A stretch of DNA of 64,000 bases, taken from contig NZ_JOMH01000001.1 in the NCBI RefSeq assembly GCF_000711245.1, forward strand, positions 490,830 through 554,829. The letters run 5' to 3'. The position numbers and the translations under genes were made by a program. Below the pieces are notes generated by a model, which did no database searches, was not told where the DNA came from, and worked only from the letters and a program-made list of their open reading frames with translations. The stretch is from Polycyclovorans algicola TG408 (GTDB taxonomy: Bacteria > Pseudomonadota > Gammaproteobacteria > Nevskiales > Nevskiaceae). Below, in pieces: positions 1 to 12,782 of this stretch (position 1 is its first letter; each line of letters opens with the position of its first letter).

Positions 1-618
1 GACGTGCAGATGCCGGTCATGGACGGCTTTGCCGCCACCCGCGAGATCCGCCGCGTGCTTGCCGCCGGCCCACGCATCATCGCGGTCACCGCCAACGCAC
101 TGGCGGGTGATGAGCAGCGCTGCCGCGAGGCCGGCATGGACGATTACCTGAGCAAGCCACTCAACCCGCGTGCGCTTGCGGTCGCGCTGGACCGCGCGCA
201 GCGGGCGATCAGCCTCAACGAGGGCACAGATTCGGCACTTGCGCCTGAGACAAGTGCGGGTGCCGACGTGGCCACGGGCGACTTCAGCGATGCCGGTTTT
301 GAAAAGCTGATCGAGCTGTTCGAGCGCGACGGCGCCGAAGAGGTGATTGCGGCCCTGCGCCACGACCTGACCGGCCAGCGTGCCGACCTGCAACAAGCGC
401 TGGCCAATGATGACGCTGAGGTGCTGGGACGGGTCGCGCACACCCTCAAGTCGACCAGCCGGCTGGTCGGGGCCGAGGCACTGGGCCTGCGTTACGAACA
501 CATCGAGCTGGCGTGCCGTGACGGCGCCTTCGATCACGCGCGCGCTGGCGCCACCGACCTGTTCGCGCGCTACGTCGCACTGGTCGACGCGCTAGAGGCC
601 GCGCTCCAACGGCCGTAA
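1..618 (+). CDS. Hybrid sensor histidine kinase C-terminus (receiver + HPt), 5' partial
   Basis: The frame is open from base 1, so the gene starts outside the window; 205 residues are visible. The first residues read [10 protein letters not shown], the phospho-acceptor Asp block of a response-regulator receiver. The conserved Thr (AVTAN, about residue 30) and Lys (YLSKPL, residue 52) follow. After a short linker there is a histidine phosphotransfer domain with AHTLKSTS; the His is residue 147. This order, with no output domain, is typical of the tail of a multistep phosphorelay sensor kinase (BarA/ArcB-like). The input and kinase domains are not visible, so the stimulus is unknown. A stand-alone receiver-HPt protein cannot be excluded. 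Confidence 0.85.
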   Translation, partial: DVQMPVMDGFAATREIRRVLAAGPRIIAVTANALAGDEQRCREAGMDDYLSKPLNPRALAVALDRAQRAISLNEGTDSALAPETSAGADVATGDFSDAGFEKLIELFERDGAEEVIAALRHDLTGQRADLQQALANDDAEVLGRVAHTLKSTSRLVGAEALGLRYEHIELACRDGAFDHARAGATDLFARYVALVDALEAALQRP

Positions 619-733
619 TAGATCTCGCCCGCGCGAGCCCTCTCAATCCCCAGCGAACCAGTACAGCTCTCCGGGGTCGTAGAGGTCCGCAATGGCGGCA
701 TCCCCACCTCTCCGAGTTCACCTTGGCGCATCC

Positions 734-1831
734 ATGGCGTTTCTGACGACGACTGCGGCTCCCCCACCGTGCCGCAGTGCGGCATTCCTGATGCTCGCCA
801 TCCTGCTTGGCGGCTGTGGCGAACGTGCAACACCGGCCGGCAACGGTGCAGAGGCGGCGAGCGCTGGCCTGCCGGTTGAGGTCGTGCGCGTGGCGCCGCG
901 TGACCTGTCACGCGAGGTCAGCGTGTCTGCGCCGGTCGAGCCGCTGCGGCACATCGAGCTGGCCAGCCAGATCGCCGGGGTCATCACGATGCTCGACGTC
1001 GAGGCCGGCGACCGGGTCGAGAAGAACGCGGTGCTGGCCACCCTGGACGTACGCGAAACCCGCGCCGAGCTTGCCCGTGGCCGCGCGCTGCTGCGCGAGC
1101 AGGAGGTGAACCTGGAGCGGCTGAGCAAACTGCGCGAGCGCGGCTACATCGACGAGGCCAGCCTGAGCATCGCCCAGACGCAGATGGAAGTGGCGCGCGC
1201 GGATGTAGGCCTGTGGGAAACACGCGCCAGCTTCGGCACCGTGCGCGCACCCATCAGCGGCATGGTCACCGCGCGCTACGTCGAGCCCGGCGAGTCAGTC
1301 AGCCAGTACGCGCCGCTGCTGTCGCTCGCCGACTTTGACCAGCTCGTCGTGCGCTTTGGCCTGTCGGAGCTCGATGTGGCGGGCCTGGCGCCGGGCGACG
1401 ACGTGCCGGTCACCATCGACGCGCTGGGCGCAGGCGTCACCCTCACCGGCACCTTGCGCCGCATCATGCCCACCACCGAAAGCACCAGCCGCCTGGTGAC
1501 CATCGAAGTGGCGCTGCCCGACAGCGAGCGTGCGCCGCTGCGGCTGGGGTATCTGGCGCGCACCACCCTGGTCGTGGACCGGCGCAACGATGTGCTGGCC
1601 GTGCCCATCAGCTCAGTGGGCCTGCGGGCCGGCGGCAGTTACGTGATGGTCGTCAACGACGACGACGCCCTGGAACGACGCGAGGTTGAAGTGGGTGTGA
1701 GCCGCGGCAACTGGCGCGAGATCACCGGCGGGCTGGCGGTCGGCGATGCGGTGGTCACCAGCAGCCCGGCCGATCTGACGCCCGGCGAGACCGTGCGCAT
1801 CGTCCGCGAACTCGACCCGGCCGCAGCGTGA
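734..1831 (+). CDS. RND efflux periplasmic adaptor (membrane fusion) lipoprotein
   Basis: 365 residues if started at the ATG at 734. An upstream in-frame ATG at 692 exists, but the 734 start gives a compact lipoprotein signal with hydrophobic LMLAILLGGC and a lipobox Cys at residue 28. The mature protein has the AcrA/MexA order: a lipoyl-like half (ASQIAGVITML followed by EAGDRVEKN), an alpha-helical hairpin rich in Glu/Arg/Leu, the returning half (GTVRAPISGMVTARYVEPGE) and beta-barrel and membrane-proximal domains. It bridges the inner-membrane pump to an outer-membrane channel. Its TGA overlaps the GTG start of the pump gene (GTGA). No outer-membrane factor gene lies nearby, so the pump must borrow one. 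The substrate cannot be deduced. Confidence 0.9.
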   Translation: MAFLTTTAAPPPCRSAAFLMLAILLGGCGERATPAGNGAEAASAGLPVEVVRVAPRDLSREVSVSAPVEPLRHIELASQIAGVITMLDVEAGDRVEKNAVLATLDVRETRAELARGRALLREQEVNLERLSKLRERGYIDEASLSIAQTQMEVARADVGLWETRASFGTVRAPISGMVTARYVEPGESVSQYAPLLSLADFDQLVVRFGLSELDVAGLAPGDDVPVTIDALGAGVTLTGTLRRIMPTTESTSRLVTIEVALPDSERAPLRLGYLARTTLVVDRRNDVLAVPISSVGLRAGGSYVMVVNDDDALERREVEVGVSRGNWREITGGLAVGDAVVTSSPADLTPGETVRIVRELDPAAA

Positions 1832-4800
1832 ACCCGCCGCGCGAAATTGCCCGCAGCACCCGCCACACGCGCGGCGTGACGCACATGGCCATCCGCCGCC
1901 CGCTGGGCACCATCGCCATCACCGCCGTAGTGCTGGTGCTGGGGCTGTTTGCCACCGGTCGCCTCCCGGTCAACCTGCTGCCCAACGTGGTGTATCCGCT
2001 GATCCGCATCAGCGTGAACTACCCCGGCGTTGCGCCCGAGGTCATTGAAGAACAACTGGTGCGGGTGCTGGAGCGGCAGCTTTCGCAAACCGAAAACCTG
2101 GTGCTGCTCAGCGCCGAGGCCGAAGAAGGCCGCGCTGACCTGAACCTGGTGTTCGACTACGGGGTGAACCTCGACGTTGCCATGCAGGACGCCGCGCGGC
2201 TGCTGGAGGCGGCGCGCGCGCAATTGCCCGACGACGTCGAGCCGCCGCGTATCCGCAAGTGGGACCCCGGCGAATCGGCGGTGTTTGAGTCGGGCTTTTC
2301 GTCGAGCATTCGCGGCCCGCGCGACGTGCGCGACTGGGTCGAGACCCGGCTGGCGCCGCAGTTGCAATCGATTCCCGGTGTGTCGGGCGTCGAGGCCATT
2401 GGCGGCCAGGAACGCGAAATCGAAGTGGTGCTGGACCAGCAGCGGATGAACGCCTACGGCCTCGACCTGCAAACCGTGGCCGCCGCCATCGGCGAGGAGA
2501 ACCGCAACATCGCGGCGGGCAATGTCACCTCCAACACCTTTGATGTGCGGGCACGCGTCGATGGCCGGTTCACCGCGCCCGGCGATCTGGCGCAGATGCT
2601 GATTCCGGTGGCCGGCAGCGACCGCAACATCCGCCTCGATGATGTGGCGATGGTCCGCGACGGCTTCCGCGAGCAGCGCGTGTTCGTGCGGCTCGACGGC
2701 GCGTCGGCCACGCAGATGTCGGTGTTCAAGCAGCCCGACGCCAATACGGTCGAAGTGGTCGAGGCGGTCAGCGCGCGGCTGGAATCGCTGCGCGACTCCG
2801 GGTTTATTCCTGAGGACATTCGCTGGCAGGCCACCAAGAACGAGGCCTTTTTTGTGCGCGGCTCCATTGATGCCGTCACCACCGCAGCGGTCAGCGGCGC
2901 GGTGCTGGCCATGCTCGTGGTGCTGGCGTTTCTGGGCAGCCTGCGCAAGTCGCTGGCCATCGGGCTGGCGATTCCGGTCGCCATTCTCGCCACGTTTTCG
3001 TTGATGGGTTTGGGCGGCCTCACGCTCAACGTGATCAGCCTCGGCGGGCTGGCGCTGGGCGTCGGCCTGCTGCTCGACAACGCCATCGTCATGCTGGAAA
3101 ACATCGCCCGGCACCGCGAGCAACTGGGCAAAAGCCCTGACGATGCCGCCCACGACGGCGCTGATGAAGTGGCCTCGGCCATCGTTGCCGGCACGCTCAC
3201 CAACCTGGCTGCGGTGGTGCCGTTTCTGCTCGCCAGCGGCTTTGCGGCGATGGTGTTTCGCGACCTGATCATCACCATTTCATTTGCCGTCGCGGTGTCG
3301 CTGGTGGTGGCGCTGACCCTGGTGCCCATGGCCTCGGCGCAGTTGGGCCGGGTGAAATTTCGCTCGCGCCTCAACGAGCGCGGCCCGTGGCGCGCGTTCG
3401 AGGCCCTGCTGGGCCGCACCAGCCGCGGGTACGAACACGCCTTGCACGGCATCTTGCGCTGGCGGTGGGCGGTGCTCGCCGCCAGTGTTCCGGTCCTGAT
3501 CGCCGGCTACGCGCTGTTTGGCCAGCTTGGCTCGGAGTTTCTGCCGCAGCTCGACAACGGCGAAGTGGGCGTGCGCGTCAACTTGCCTCCCGGCACCACG
3601 CCGGAGCAGACCAACGACGCCGCCCAGCAAATCGAAGCCGTGCTGCGCGACATGCCGCATGTCGAAAGCCTGTTCACCATCACCGGCGGCGCGCTGTACG
3701 GCGGGGTGGTGACCGAGCGCAACGGCCGCGCCAACGTCGATGTGCGCCTCAGCGATGCCGCGCTGCGCCCCGACTGGCCGGCCGGACGCTGGGTGGTGGA
3801 GGCGCGCAAACGGGTCAAGGCGCTGGACCTGCCGGGCGCGCGGTTGCGGGTTGATCCGCCGTCGATTCGCGGGCTCAACTTCAGCGTCTCGGGCGAAGAC
3901 TTTGACCTGAAGGTGGTCGGCGGCGAGCTCGCCGAACTGGAACGCGTGGCGCGCGAAGCGGTGCGGCTGATTGCCGACGTGCCCGGCCTGGCCGGGGTAG
4001 AGATGCGCGAAACCGACCGTTCGCCGCAATTGTCGATAGCCGTGGACCGTGCGCGTGCGGCGGCCATGGGGCTGAATCTGGGCACGATTGGCGACGCGCT
4101 GCGCAGCTCGGTGACCGGCGCCGTGCCCACCCGCTACACCGATGGTCAGAACGAGTACGACGTGCGCGTGCGCCTGCCCGACACCGCCATCGACAGCCTC
4201 GATGCGCTGAGCAGTGTGCTGATCGCCAACGGCGACAATGGCTTGGTGCGGCTCGGTGACGTGGCCAGCCTCGACTTCACCGAAGGCCCGTCCGAAATCG
4301 AGCGCGAAAATCAGGTGCGCATCCAGCGCATCGTCGGCAGCTTCAACACCTCCCAGGCCGATGTCGGCGCGGTGATGGCCGAAGTGCAACGTCGCCTCGC
4401 GCCGCTGGACGCCAGCAGCGAAGCGACGCTGATCTATGGCGGCCAGTTCGAGTCGATCCAAGAGACCAACCGGCAAACCCGCAACGTGCTGCTACTGGCA
4501 GTCTTTCTCGTGTTCGCGGTGCTGGTGGTGCAGTACGAACGGCTCAGCAACCCGGTGGCCATCATCATCACGGCGCCGTTTTGCCTGGTGGGCGCGGTGG
4601 CGCTGCTGTGGGTGACCGGCACGCCGCTGAGTTCACCCGCACTGCTGGGCATGGTGCTGCTGATCGGCATCGTGGTGAACAACGCCATTTTGCTGATCGA
4701 GTACATCGAACGCGGCCTGCTCGACGGCCTGGCGCTGGAAGAGGCGGTCGCCCAGGCCGGGCGCATCCGTCTGCGGCCCATCCTCATGACCGTGCTCACC

Positions 4801-5013
4801 ACCGTGTTCGGCATGCTGCCGCTGGCGCTGGGCATGGGTTCGGGCGCCGCGCTGATGCAGCCGCTGGCCATCGCGGTGATTGGCGGCTTGCTGTTCTCGA
4901 CCGTGCTGACGCTGGTGATAGCGCCGTGCCTGTTCGTGGTGGTGCGCGGCGCCGCAGACCGGCTTTCGGGCGCGCTGTTCGGGCGCGGAACCGCCGCCAG
5001 CGCAACGTCCTGA
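1828..5013 (+). CDS. RND multidrug/solvent efflux inner-membrane transporter
   Basis: 1061 residues, the normal size for an AcrB/HAE1-type pump. The GTG at 1828 overlaps the adaptor stop; an ATG at 1885 (MAIRRPLG) is an alternative start just before the first membrane helix. Two repeats of one helix, a large periplasmic loop and five or six helices are visible. Helix 4 carries LLLDNAIVMLEN (about residue 416), with one Asp followed by Asn where AcrB has two Asp. Helix 10 has VVNNAILLIEY (about residue 948), with Asn where AcrB has its relay Lys. It uses the proton gradient to export substrates from the periplasm or inner membrane. The family call is firm; the substrate is unknown. Confidence 0.92.
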   Translation: MNPPREIARSTRHTRGVTHMAIRRPLGTIAITAVVLVLGLFATGRLPVNLLPNVVYPLIRISVNYPGVAPEVIEEQLVRVLERQLSQTENLVLLSAEAEEGRADLNLVFDYGVNLDVAMQDAARLLEAARAQLPDDVEPPRIRKWDPGESAVFESGFSSSIRGPRDVRDWVETRLAPQLQSIPGVSGVEAIGGQEREIEVVLDQQRMNAYGLDLQTVAAAIGEENRNIAAGNVTSNTFDVRARVDGRFTAPGDLAQMLIPVAGSDRNIRLDDVAMVRDGFREQRVFVRLDGASATQMSVFKQPDANTVEVVEAVSARLESLRDSGFIPEDIRWQATKNEAFFVRGSIDAVTTAAVSGAVLAMLVVLAFLGSLRKSLAIGLAIPVAILATFSLMGLGGLTLNVISLGGLALGVGLLLDNAIVMLENIARHREQLGKSPDDAAHDGADEVASAIVAGTLTNLAAVVPFLLASGFAAMVFRDLIITISFAVAVSLVVALTLVPMASAQLGRVKFRSRLNERGPWRAFEALLGRTSRGYEHALHGILRWRWAVLAASVPVLIAGYALFGQLGSEFLPQLDNGEVGVRVNLPPGTTPEQTNDAAQQIEAVLRDMPHVESLFTITGGALYGGVVTERNGRANVDVRLSDAALRPDWPAGRWVVEARKRVKALDLPGARLRVDPPSIRGLNFSVSGEDFDLKVVGGELAELERVAREAVRLIADVPGLAGVEMRETDRSPQLSIAVDRARAAAMGLNLGTIGDALRSSVTGAVPTRYTDGQNEYDVRVRLPDTAIDSLDALSSVLIANGDNGLVRLGDVASLDFTEGPSEIERENQVRIQRIVGSFNTSQADVGAVMAEVQRRLAPLDASSEATLIYGGQFESIQETNRQTRNVLLLAVFLVFAVLVVQYERLSNPVAIIITAPFCLVGAVALLWVTGTPLSSPALLGMVLLIGIVVNNAILLIEYIERGLLDGLALEEAVAQAGRIRLRPILMTVLTTVFGMLPLALGMGSGAALMQPLAIAVIGGLLFSTVLTLVIAPCLFVVVRGAADRLSGALFGRGTAASATS

Positions 5014-5032
5014 CGACCGGCGCTGCACGACC

Positions 5033-5058
5033 CTCGTGTACACTACGCTCGTGTACAC
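5033..5058. promoter_or_regulatory. Tandem palindrome, probable toxin-antitoxin autoregulatory operator
   Basis: The 11-base word CTCGTGTACAC occurs twice, at 5033-5043 and 5048-5058, and each copy holds the perfect 8-bp palindrome GTGTACAC. The centres are 15 bp apart, and the antitoxin ATG follows 14 bp after the second copy. Paired palindromes next to the antitoxin start are the usual operator layout for ribbon-helix-helix antitoxins. Binding itself is inferred. Confidence 0.5.
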
Positions 5059-5072
5059 CACCGGGGCTCGTC

Positions 5073-5306
5073 ATGCTCAGCAACATCACCCTGTCGGCCG
5101 AAAAAGACCTGATCGCCCGCGCCCGCGCCCGTGCCCAGGCGCACAACACCACGCTCAACGCCGAATTCCGCGCCTGGCTGCAAACCTATGCCGATGAAGA
5201 GGCGGCGGAGCGGGTGCGGGTTTTTGATGAAATCATGAGCCGCATGACGTACGCCGATTCCGGCGGCCGCAAGTTCACGCGGGATGAGATGAATGAGCGA
5301 CGTTGA
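5073..5306 (+). CDS. Antitoxin of a type II toxin-antitoxin pair (VapB-like)
   Basis: 77 residues starting MLSNITLSAEKDLIARAR. The short N-terminus with alternating residues followed by a helix (NITLSAEKDLIARARARA) fits a ribbon-helix-helix DNA-binding fold. The acidic/basic C-terminal half (EEAAERVRVFDEIMSRM) would wrap the toxin. It overlaps the downstream PIN-domain gene by 14 bp, the classic antitoxin-first arrangement. It presumably represses its own promoter at the repeats just upstream. The partner identifies it as VapB-like; the sequence alone is too short to name the antitoxin family surely. Confidence 0.75.
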   Translation: MLSNITLSAEKDLIARARARAQAHNTTLNAEFRAWLQTYADEEAAERVRVFDEIMSRMTYADSGGRKFTRDEMNERR

Positions 5307-5756
5307 GCGGGCCTTTCTCGACACCAATATCGTCATCTACAGCGTCGATATCGCCGACCCGGCGAAACAACGAACCGCTCAACTTCTTCAGAGTCGTCTC
5401 ATTTCACAGCACCACGCCGTGATCAGCACACAGGTGATCCAGGAGTTCCTGAACACCTGCCTGCGTAAGTTGAAGACCCAACTCACGGCGCAAGATGCTC
5501 TGGACATCGCGGAGCGGATTCTCTGGCCAATCTGCAAGGTCTCGCCCTCGTATGCCCTGCATCACCGCGCCATCGCGCTGCACCAGCGCCTCGGTTTTTC
5601 GTTCTACGACAGCCTGATTGTCGCCGCCGCGCTCCAGGCTGGCTGCACGCGGCTGTACTCCGAAGACCTGCAACACGGCCAGCAGATCGAGCGCCTGACC
5701 ATCGTCAATCCCTTCCTGCCTGACGCCCCGGTCGCACCGCGCAAACGCCGTCGTCC

Positions 5757-5760
<4 letters not shown>
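5293..5760 (+). CDS. PIN-domain ribonuclease toxin (VapC family)
   Basis: 155 residues. The N-terminal FLDTNIVIYSVD places the first metal-binding Asp at residue 10. Glu51 (TQVIQEFLN), an Asp near 108 (SFYDSLIVAAAL) and an acidic pair near 127 (LYSEDLQHG) complete the expected PIN active-site quartet. VapC toxins cut tRNA or rRNA and are held inactive by the co-encoded antitoxin. The ATG lies inside the 3' end of the antitoxin gene. The TGA overlaps the ATG of hrpA (ATGA at 5757-5760), so toxin and RNA helicase may be translationally coupled. All four catalytic positions appear intact, so the toxin is likely active. Confidence 0.88.
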
Positions 5761-9851
<4,091 letters not shown>

Positions 9852-9949
9852 ACAATGACCGCGCAAAAGGTGCCGCCCGTGCGTGAGCCCATCGGCGACG
9901 ATAATCTAGGCGCCCTGCACTGCAACCTCGCGAGCGGCCACCCGCCCTG

Positions 9950-10819
9950 ATGAAGCTTTCCGTACTGGTCACCACCTACAACGCGCTGCGATGGCTGGAG
10001 AACGTCGTCTGGGGGTATGCCGTGCAAACCCACCGCGATTTCGAGCTGATCATCGCCGACGATGGCTCGGGTCCCGAGACCGCAGAACGCATCCGTGCAC
10101 TGCGCGTTGAGACCGGGTTGGACATCGTGCACCTCTGGCAGCCTGACGAGGGCTTCCAGAAATGCCGCGTCCTCAACAAGGCGATTCTGGCCGCGCGCCA
10201 TGACTACCTCGTGTTTTCAGACGGCGACTGCATTCCGCGTGCCGACTTTCTCGCGGTGCACGCGGCGCGCGCCCAGCGCGGTTACTTCCTGTCGGGCAGC
10301 TATTACAAATTGCCCATGACCACCAGCGAGGCGATCACCGTGGACGACATCCGCACCCAGCGCTGCTTCGACATTGGCTGGCTGCGCGCCCATGGTCTGC
10401 CCGCCGGCCGCAAGAATCTCAAGGTGATCGCCGGTCCGCGCCTCGCCCGCTTCCTCAATGCCACGACGCCGACCCGCTGCAACCTCAAGGGCGCCAACGC
10501 CTCGGCGTGGCGTGACGACGTGTTGCGGGTCAACGGCTTTGACGAACGCATGCAGTGGGGCGGACTCGACCGCGAGTTTGGCGTGCGGCTGCTCAATGCC
10601 GGGGTCAGGTCGCGGCACGTGCGCTTTGATGCCATCTGCCTGCACCTTGACCATCCGCGCGGTTACGCCAACCCCGAACGCGTGGCCTTCAACAAGGCGC
10701 TGCGGCAGTCACACGCCCGCGAGGGCACGGTCGAAACCGGGCACGGTATCCGCCAGTTGCTGGCTTCAGGTTTCACACCTGACCAGGCGCGGGTGCCGGA
10801 CACGGCGGGCGCGGCATGA
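9950..10819 (+). CDS. GT-A fold glycosyltransferase, family 2 (type A, copy 1)
   Basis: 289 residues beginning MKLSVLVTTYNALRWLENVV, the nucleotide-sugar binding start of GT2 enzymes. IIADDGS follows, and the metal-binding DxD lies in FSDGDCIPR (about residue 90). A second domain has KGANASAWRDDVLRVNGFDE, like the galactosyltransferase C-terminal domain (Glyco_transf_7C). It is closely similar along its whole length to the gene at 14624, so the two are paralogs. Its TGA overlaps the start of the FkbM-type methyltransferase (ATGA). Location inside a cluster of transferases suggests a surface glycan such as lipopolysaccharide core. Donor and acceptor sugars are unknown. Confidence 0.85.
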   Translation: MKLSVLVTTYNALRWLENVVWGYAVQTHRDFELIIADDGSGPETAERIRALRVETGLDIVHLWQPDEGFQKCRVLNKAILAARHDYLVFSDGDCIPRADFLAVHAARAQRGYFLSGSYYKLPMTTSEAITVDDIRTQRCFDIGWLRAHGLPAGRKNLKVIAGPRLARFLNATTPTRCNLKGANASAWRDDVLRVNGFDERMQWGGLDREFGVRLLNAGVRSRHVRFDAICLHLDHPRGYANPERVAFNKALRQSHAREGTVETGHGIRQLLASGFTPDQARVPDTAGAA

Positions 10820-11676
10820 GCACGACCGCCGAGCGTGACCCCGGCAAGACCCAAGCCTGGGGTGCCCACGCCCCGACCGGCTTGGCCGGCTGGGTCATCC
10901 GTATCTGCCACGCGCTGCCCGGCACCTCGCGCATCTGGTACCGCCTGACGCGGCTGTTGCGCGGGCCGATCAAGCGGGCGCCGGTGCGACCCTTCGACGT
11001 CAACGCGCTGGGCATGGAGTTGCGGCTGCTCAACCGCGGCAATTTCTGCGAGATGACCGCGCTGTATGCCCCGCAGTTTTACGACGTGCCGGAGCTCGAC
11101 TGGCTCGCCGCGCAACTCGCCGACGGCGGCACCTTTGTCGACATCGGCGGCAACATTGGGCTTTACAGCCTGGCGATGGCACACCGGCTGGGGTCGCGCA
11201 TCAGCATCCACACCGTCGAGCCCGACGCCGAGCTTTCAGCGCGAATGCGCTTCAACGCCGAGCACAACGGCCTCAGCATCAACCTGGCACCGGTGGCGCT
11301 GAGTGATCACGAGGGCATCGCGACGCTGAAGATCGACGCCCGACAGCGCGGCCAGAACAGTCTGCAGGACGGCACGGCGAACGGTCAGGCGGACACCCGG
11401 GAGGTCCCGGTCAACACGCTGCTGGCACTGTGCCAGTCACGCGACATCACCCGCATCAGGGCGATGAAGATTGACGTCGAGGGCCACGAGCCGCGCATCC
11501 TCGGGCACTTCTTCGACAATGCCCCGGAAACCCTATGGCCCGAGGCGCTGTTGATCGAGCACGTCCACGACGACAACCGGCTGATGCAGCGCCTGATCGA
11601 CGCGCTGGGCTATGTCGAGCAGGGCCGCACGTCGCGTAATTTGCTGCTCAGCCGCGCGTCGACCACAGGCGGCTGA
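10816..11676 (+). CDS. FkbM-family SAM-dependent methyltransferase
   Basis: 286 residues. After a basic, mostly helical N-terminus, the SAM-binding loop reads FVDIGGNIGLYSL (about residue 113), followed by the acidic end of strand 2 in HTVEPDAEL and, later, IKVDxEG-like KIDVEGHEPRIL. That order matches the FkbM methyltransferase domain, members of which O-methylate sugars in polyketides and surface polysaccharides. It is coupled to the upstream glycosyltransferase by a 4-bp overlap, so a methylated sugar on the product glycan is plausible. Its 3' end overlaps the convergent gene at 11648 by 29 bp. Confidence 0.82.
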   Translation: MSTTAERDPGKTQAWGAHAPTGLAGWVIRICHALPGTSRIWYRLTRLLRGPIKRAPVRPFDVNALGMELRLLNRGNFCEMTALYAPQFYDVPELDWLAAQLADGGTFVDIGGNIGLYSLAMAHRLGSRISIHTVEPDAELSARMRFNAEHNGLSINLAPVALSDHEGIATLKIDARQRGQNSLQDGTANGQADTREVPVNTLLALCQSRDITRIRAMKIDVEGHEPRILGHFFDNAPETLWPEALLIEHVHDDNRLMQRLIDALGYVEQGRTSRNLLLSRASTTGG

Positions 11677-12565
11677 GGCTGCGCTCCAGCTTGTCGAGGT
11701 TGCGCAGCAGCGACGCGTTCTGAAACGGGTGATAGCGCCACGGGGTGGTCAGCCGCGCCGCGTCTTCAAGCCGCAAAAAAGTCTCGGCGACGGGCAACTG
11801 CTGCGGGTCGCGCTGGCGGAAGGCCTCGGCGTGGGCCTGCGACATCATGCGCAACGGATGAAATCCGCAGCCCTGACGCCGCTCGGCATGCTGCATCGCC
11901 CGGGTCTTGCTACGGCCCCGATAGGCCGGCACCGACGGCAGCCACATGACGAACGGCGCAAACATGAAGCCCATGGGGCCGAACAGCCGCCTGGCCTGCG
12001 GCTCGTTGCCATGCTCGCGGGCGGTGAACTGCCAGCCCTGCGCCCTGAGCCGCGCCGTGTCGGCGATAAAAATATCTGAGTAGTGCCCACCAACGCTGAG
12101 CCGCTCGGCCTCGCGCAGGTAACAGCCGGTGGCGTCATCAAAGCGGGTGATCTGCCGGTCGCGGGCGGCATTGCAGCCCTTGAGAAACGCCGGGTGCAAA
12201 AACGCCGCGTTGGGCCGTTGTTCAAACCAGCGATTGATGGCTGCGGCGTCGGTCTCATCCAGTGGCCGCACCAACTGCATGTCGTCCTGCAAAAAGCACA
12301 CGCGTGGCGCGTCGGTACGGTCCAGCGCCGCCTGCATGTTGGCGCTGAGTCCGCCGTGCTTGGAGCCTTCGCCGCCTGCGCGGACCACCACTTCGTGACA
12401 CTCACCGACCCGCTTCAGAACGGCGACGGTTTCGGGGTCGTCACTGGCGTCGTCCATCACCGTCAGCGTCGCGCCCGGGGCGCAAGTCTCGATGGAGCGC
12501 ACACAATGGGCCAGAAAACGACCGCGGTTGAAAGAGAAAATGTAGAAGTGCAGCGGCGGGGTCAT
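11648..12565 (-). CDS. Putative glycosyltransferase, GT2-like (type B, copy 1)
   Basis: 305 residues from the ATG at 12565 (MTPPLHFYIFSFNRGRFL). An open frame runs further upstream to 12778 but its extra residues look non-coding, and the paralog at 17420 starts at the equivalent place. Motifs shared with that paralog are FSFNRGRFL, the VMDDASDD nucleotide-binding strand, CFLQDDMQLVRPL in the position of DxD, YSDIFI/YSDISI and SGCGFHP-like GCGFHPLRMM. It runs convergently into the FkbM gene, opposite to most of the island. A glycosyltransferase role is inferred from the GT-A-like first third; donor and acceptor are unknown. Confidence 0.72.
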   Translation of the reverse strand: MTPPLHFYIFSFNRGRFLAHCVRSIETCAPGATLTVMDDASDDPETVAVLKRVGECHEVVVRAGGEGSKHGGLSANMQAALDRTDAPRVCFLQDDMQLVRPLDETDAAAINRWFEQRPNAAFLHPAFLKGCNAARDRQITRFDDATGCYLREAERLSVGGHYSDIFIADTARLRAQGWQFTAREHGNEPQARRLFGPMGFMFAPFVMWLPSVPAYRGRSKTRAMQHAERRQGCGFHPLRMMSQAHAEAFRQRDPQQLPVAETFLRLEDAARLTTPWRYHPFQNASLLRNLDKLERSLSRLWSTRG

Positions 12566-12782
12566 GGGTTCCAAGGATCGGAGCGGCCGCCGCAGTTTAC
12601 GCAACGTCCGGCCCCGGCTTGCGCGCCGACTCGCGCGGCCGGACGGTCTCTCGCCATCGAACAAACCGCGCGTCGACGATCTGGGGCACCATGTGGCATC
12701 GCGCTTAGTCGCCGCGCCCGTATCGGCGTGCCTCCCGACCTGCCTCACGGAACACGCCGCGCCACAGAATCCGTCCACTCCC

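Noticed and set aside
11648-12778. Longer version of the type B glycosyltransferase
   Set aside because: The extra 71 N-terminal residues are Arg/Ser-rich with no resemblance to the paralog, which starts at the same place as the internal ATG.
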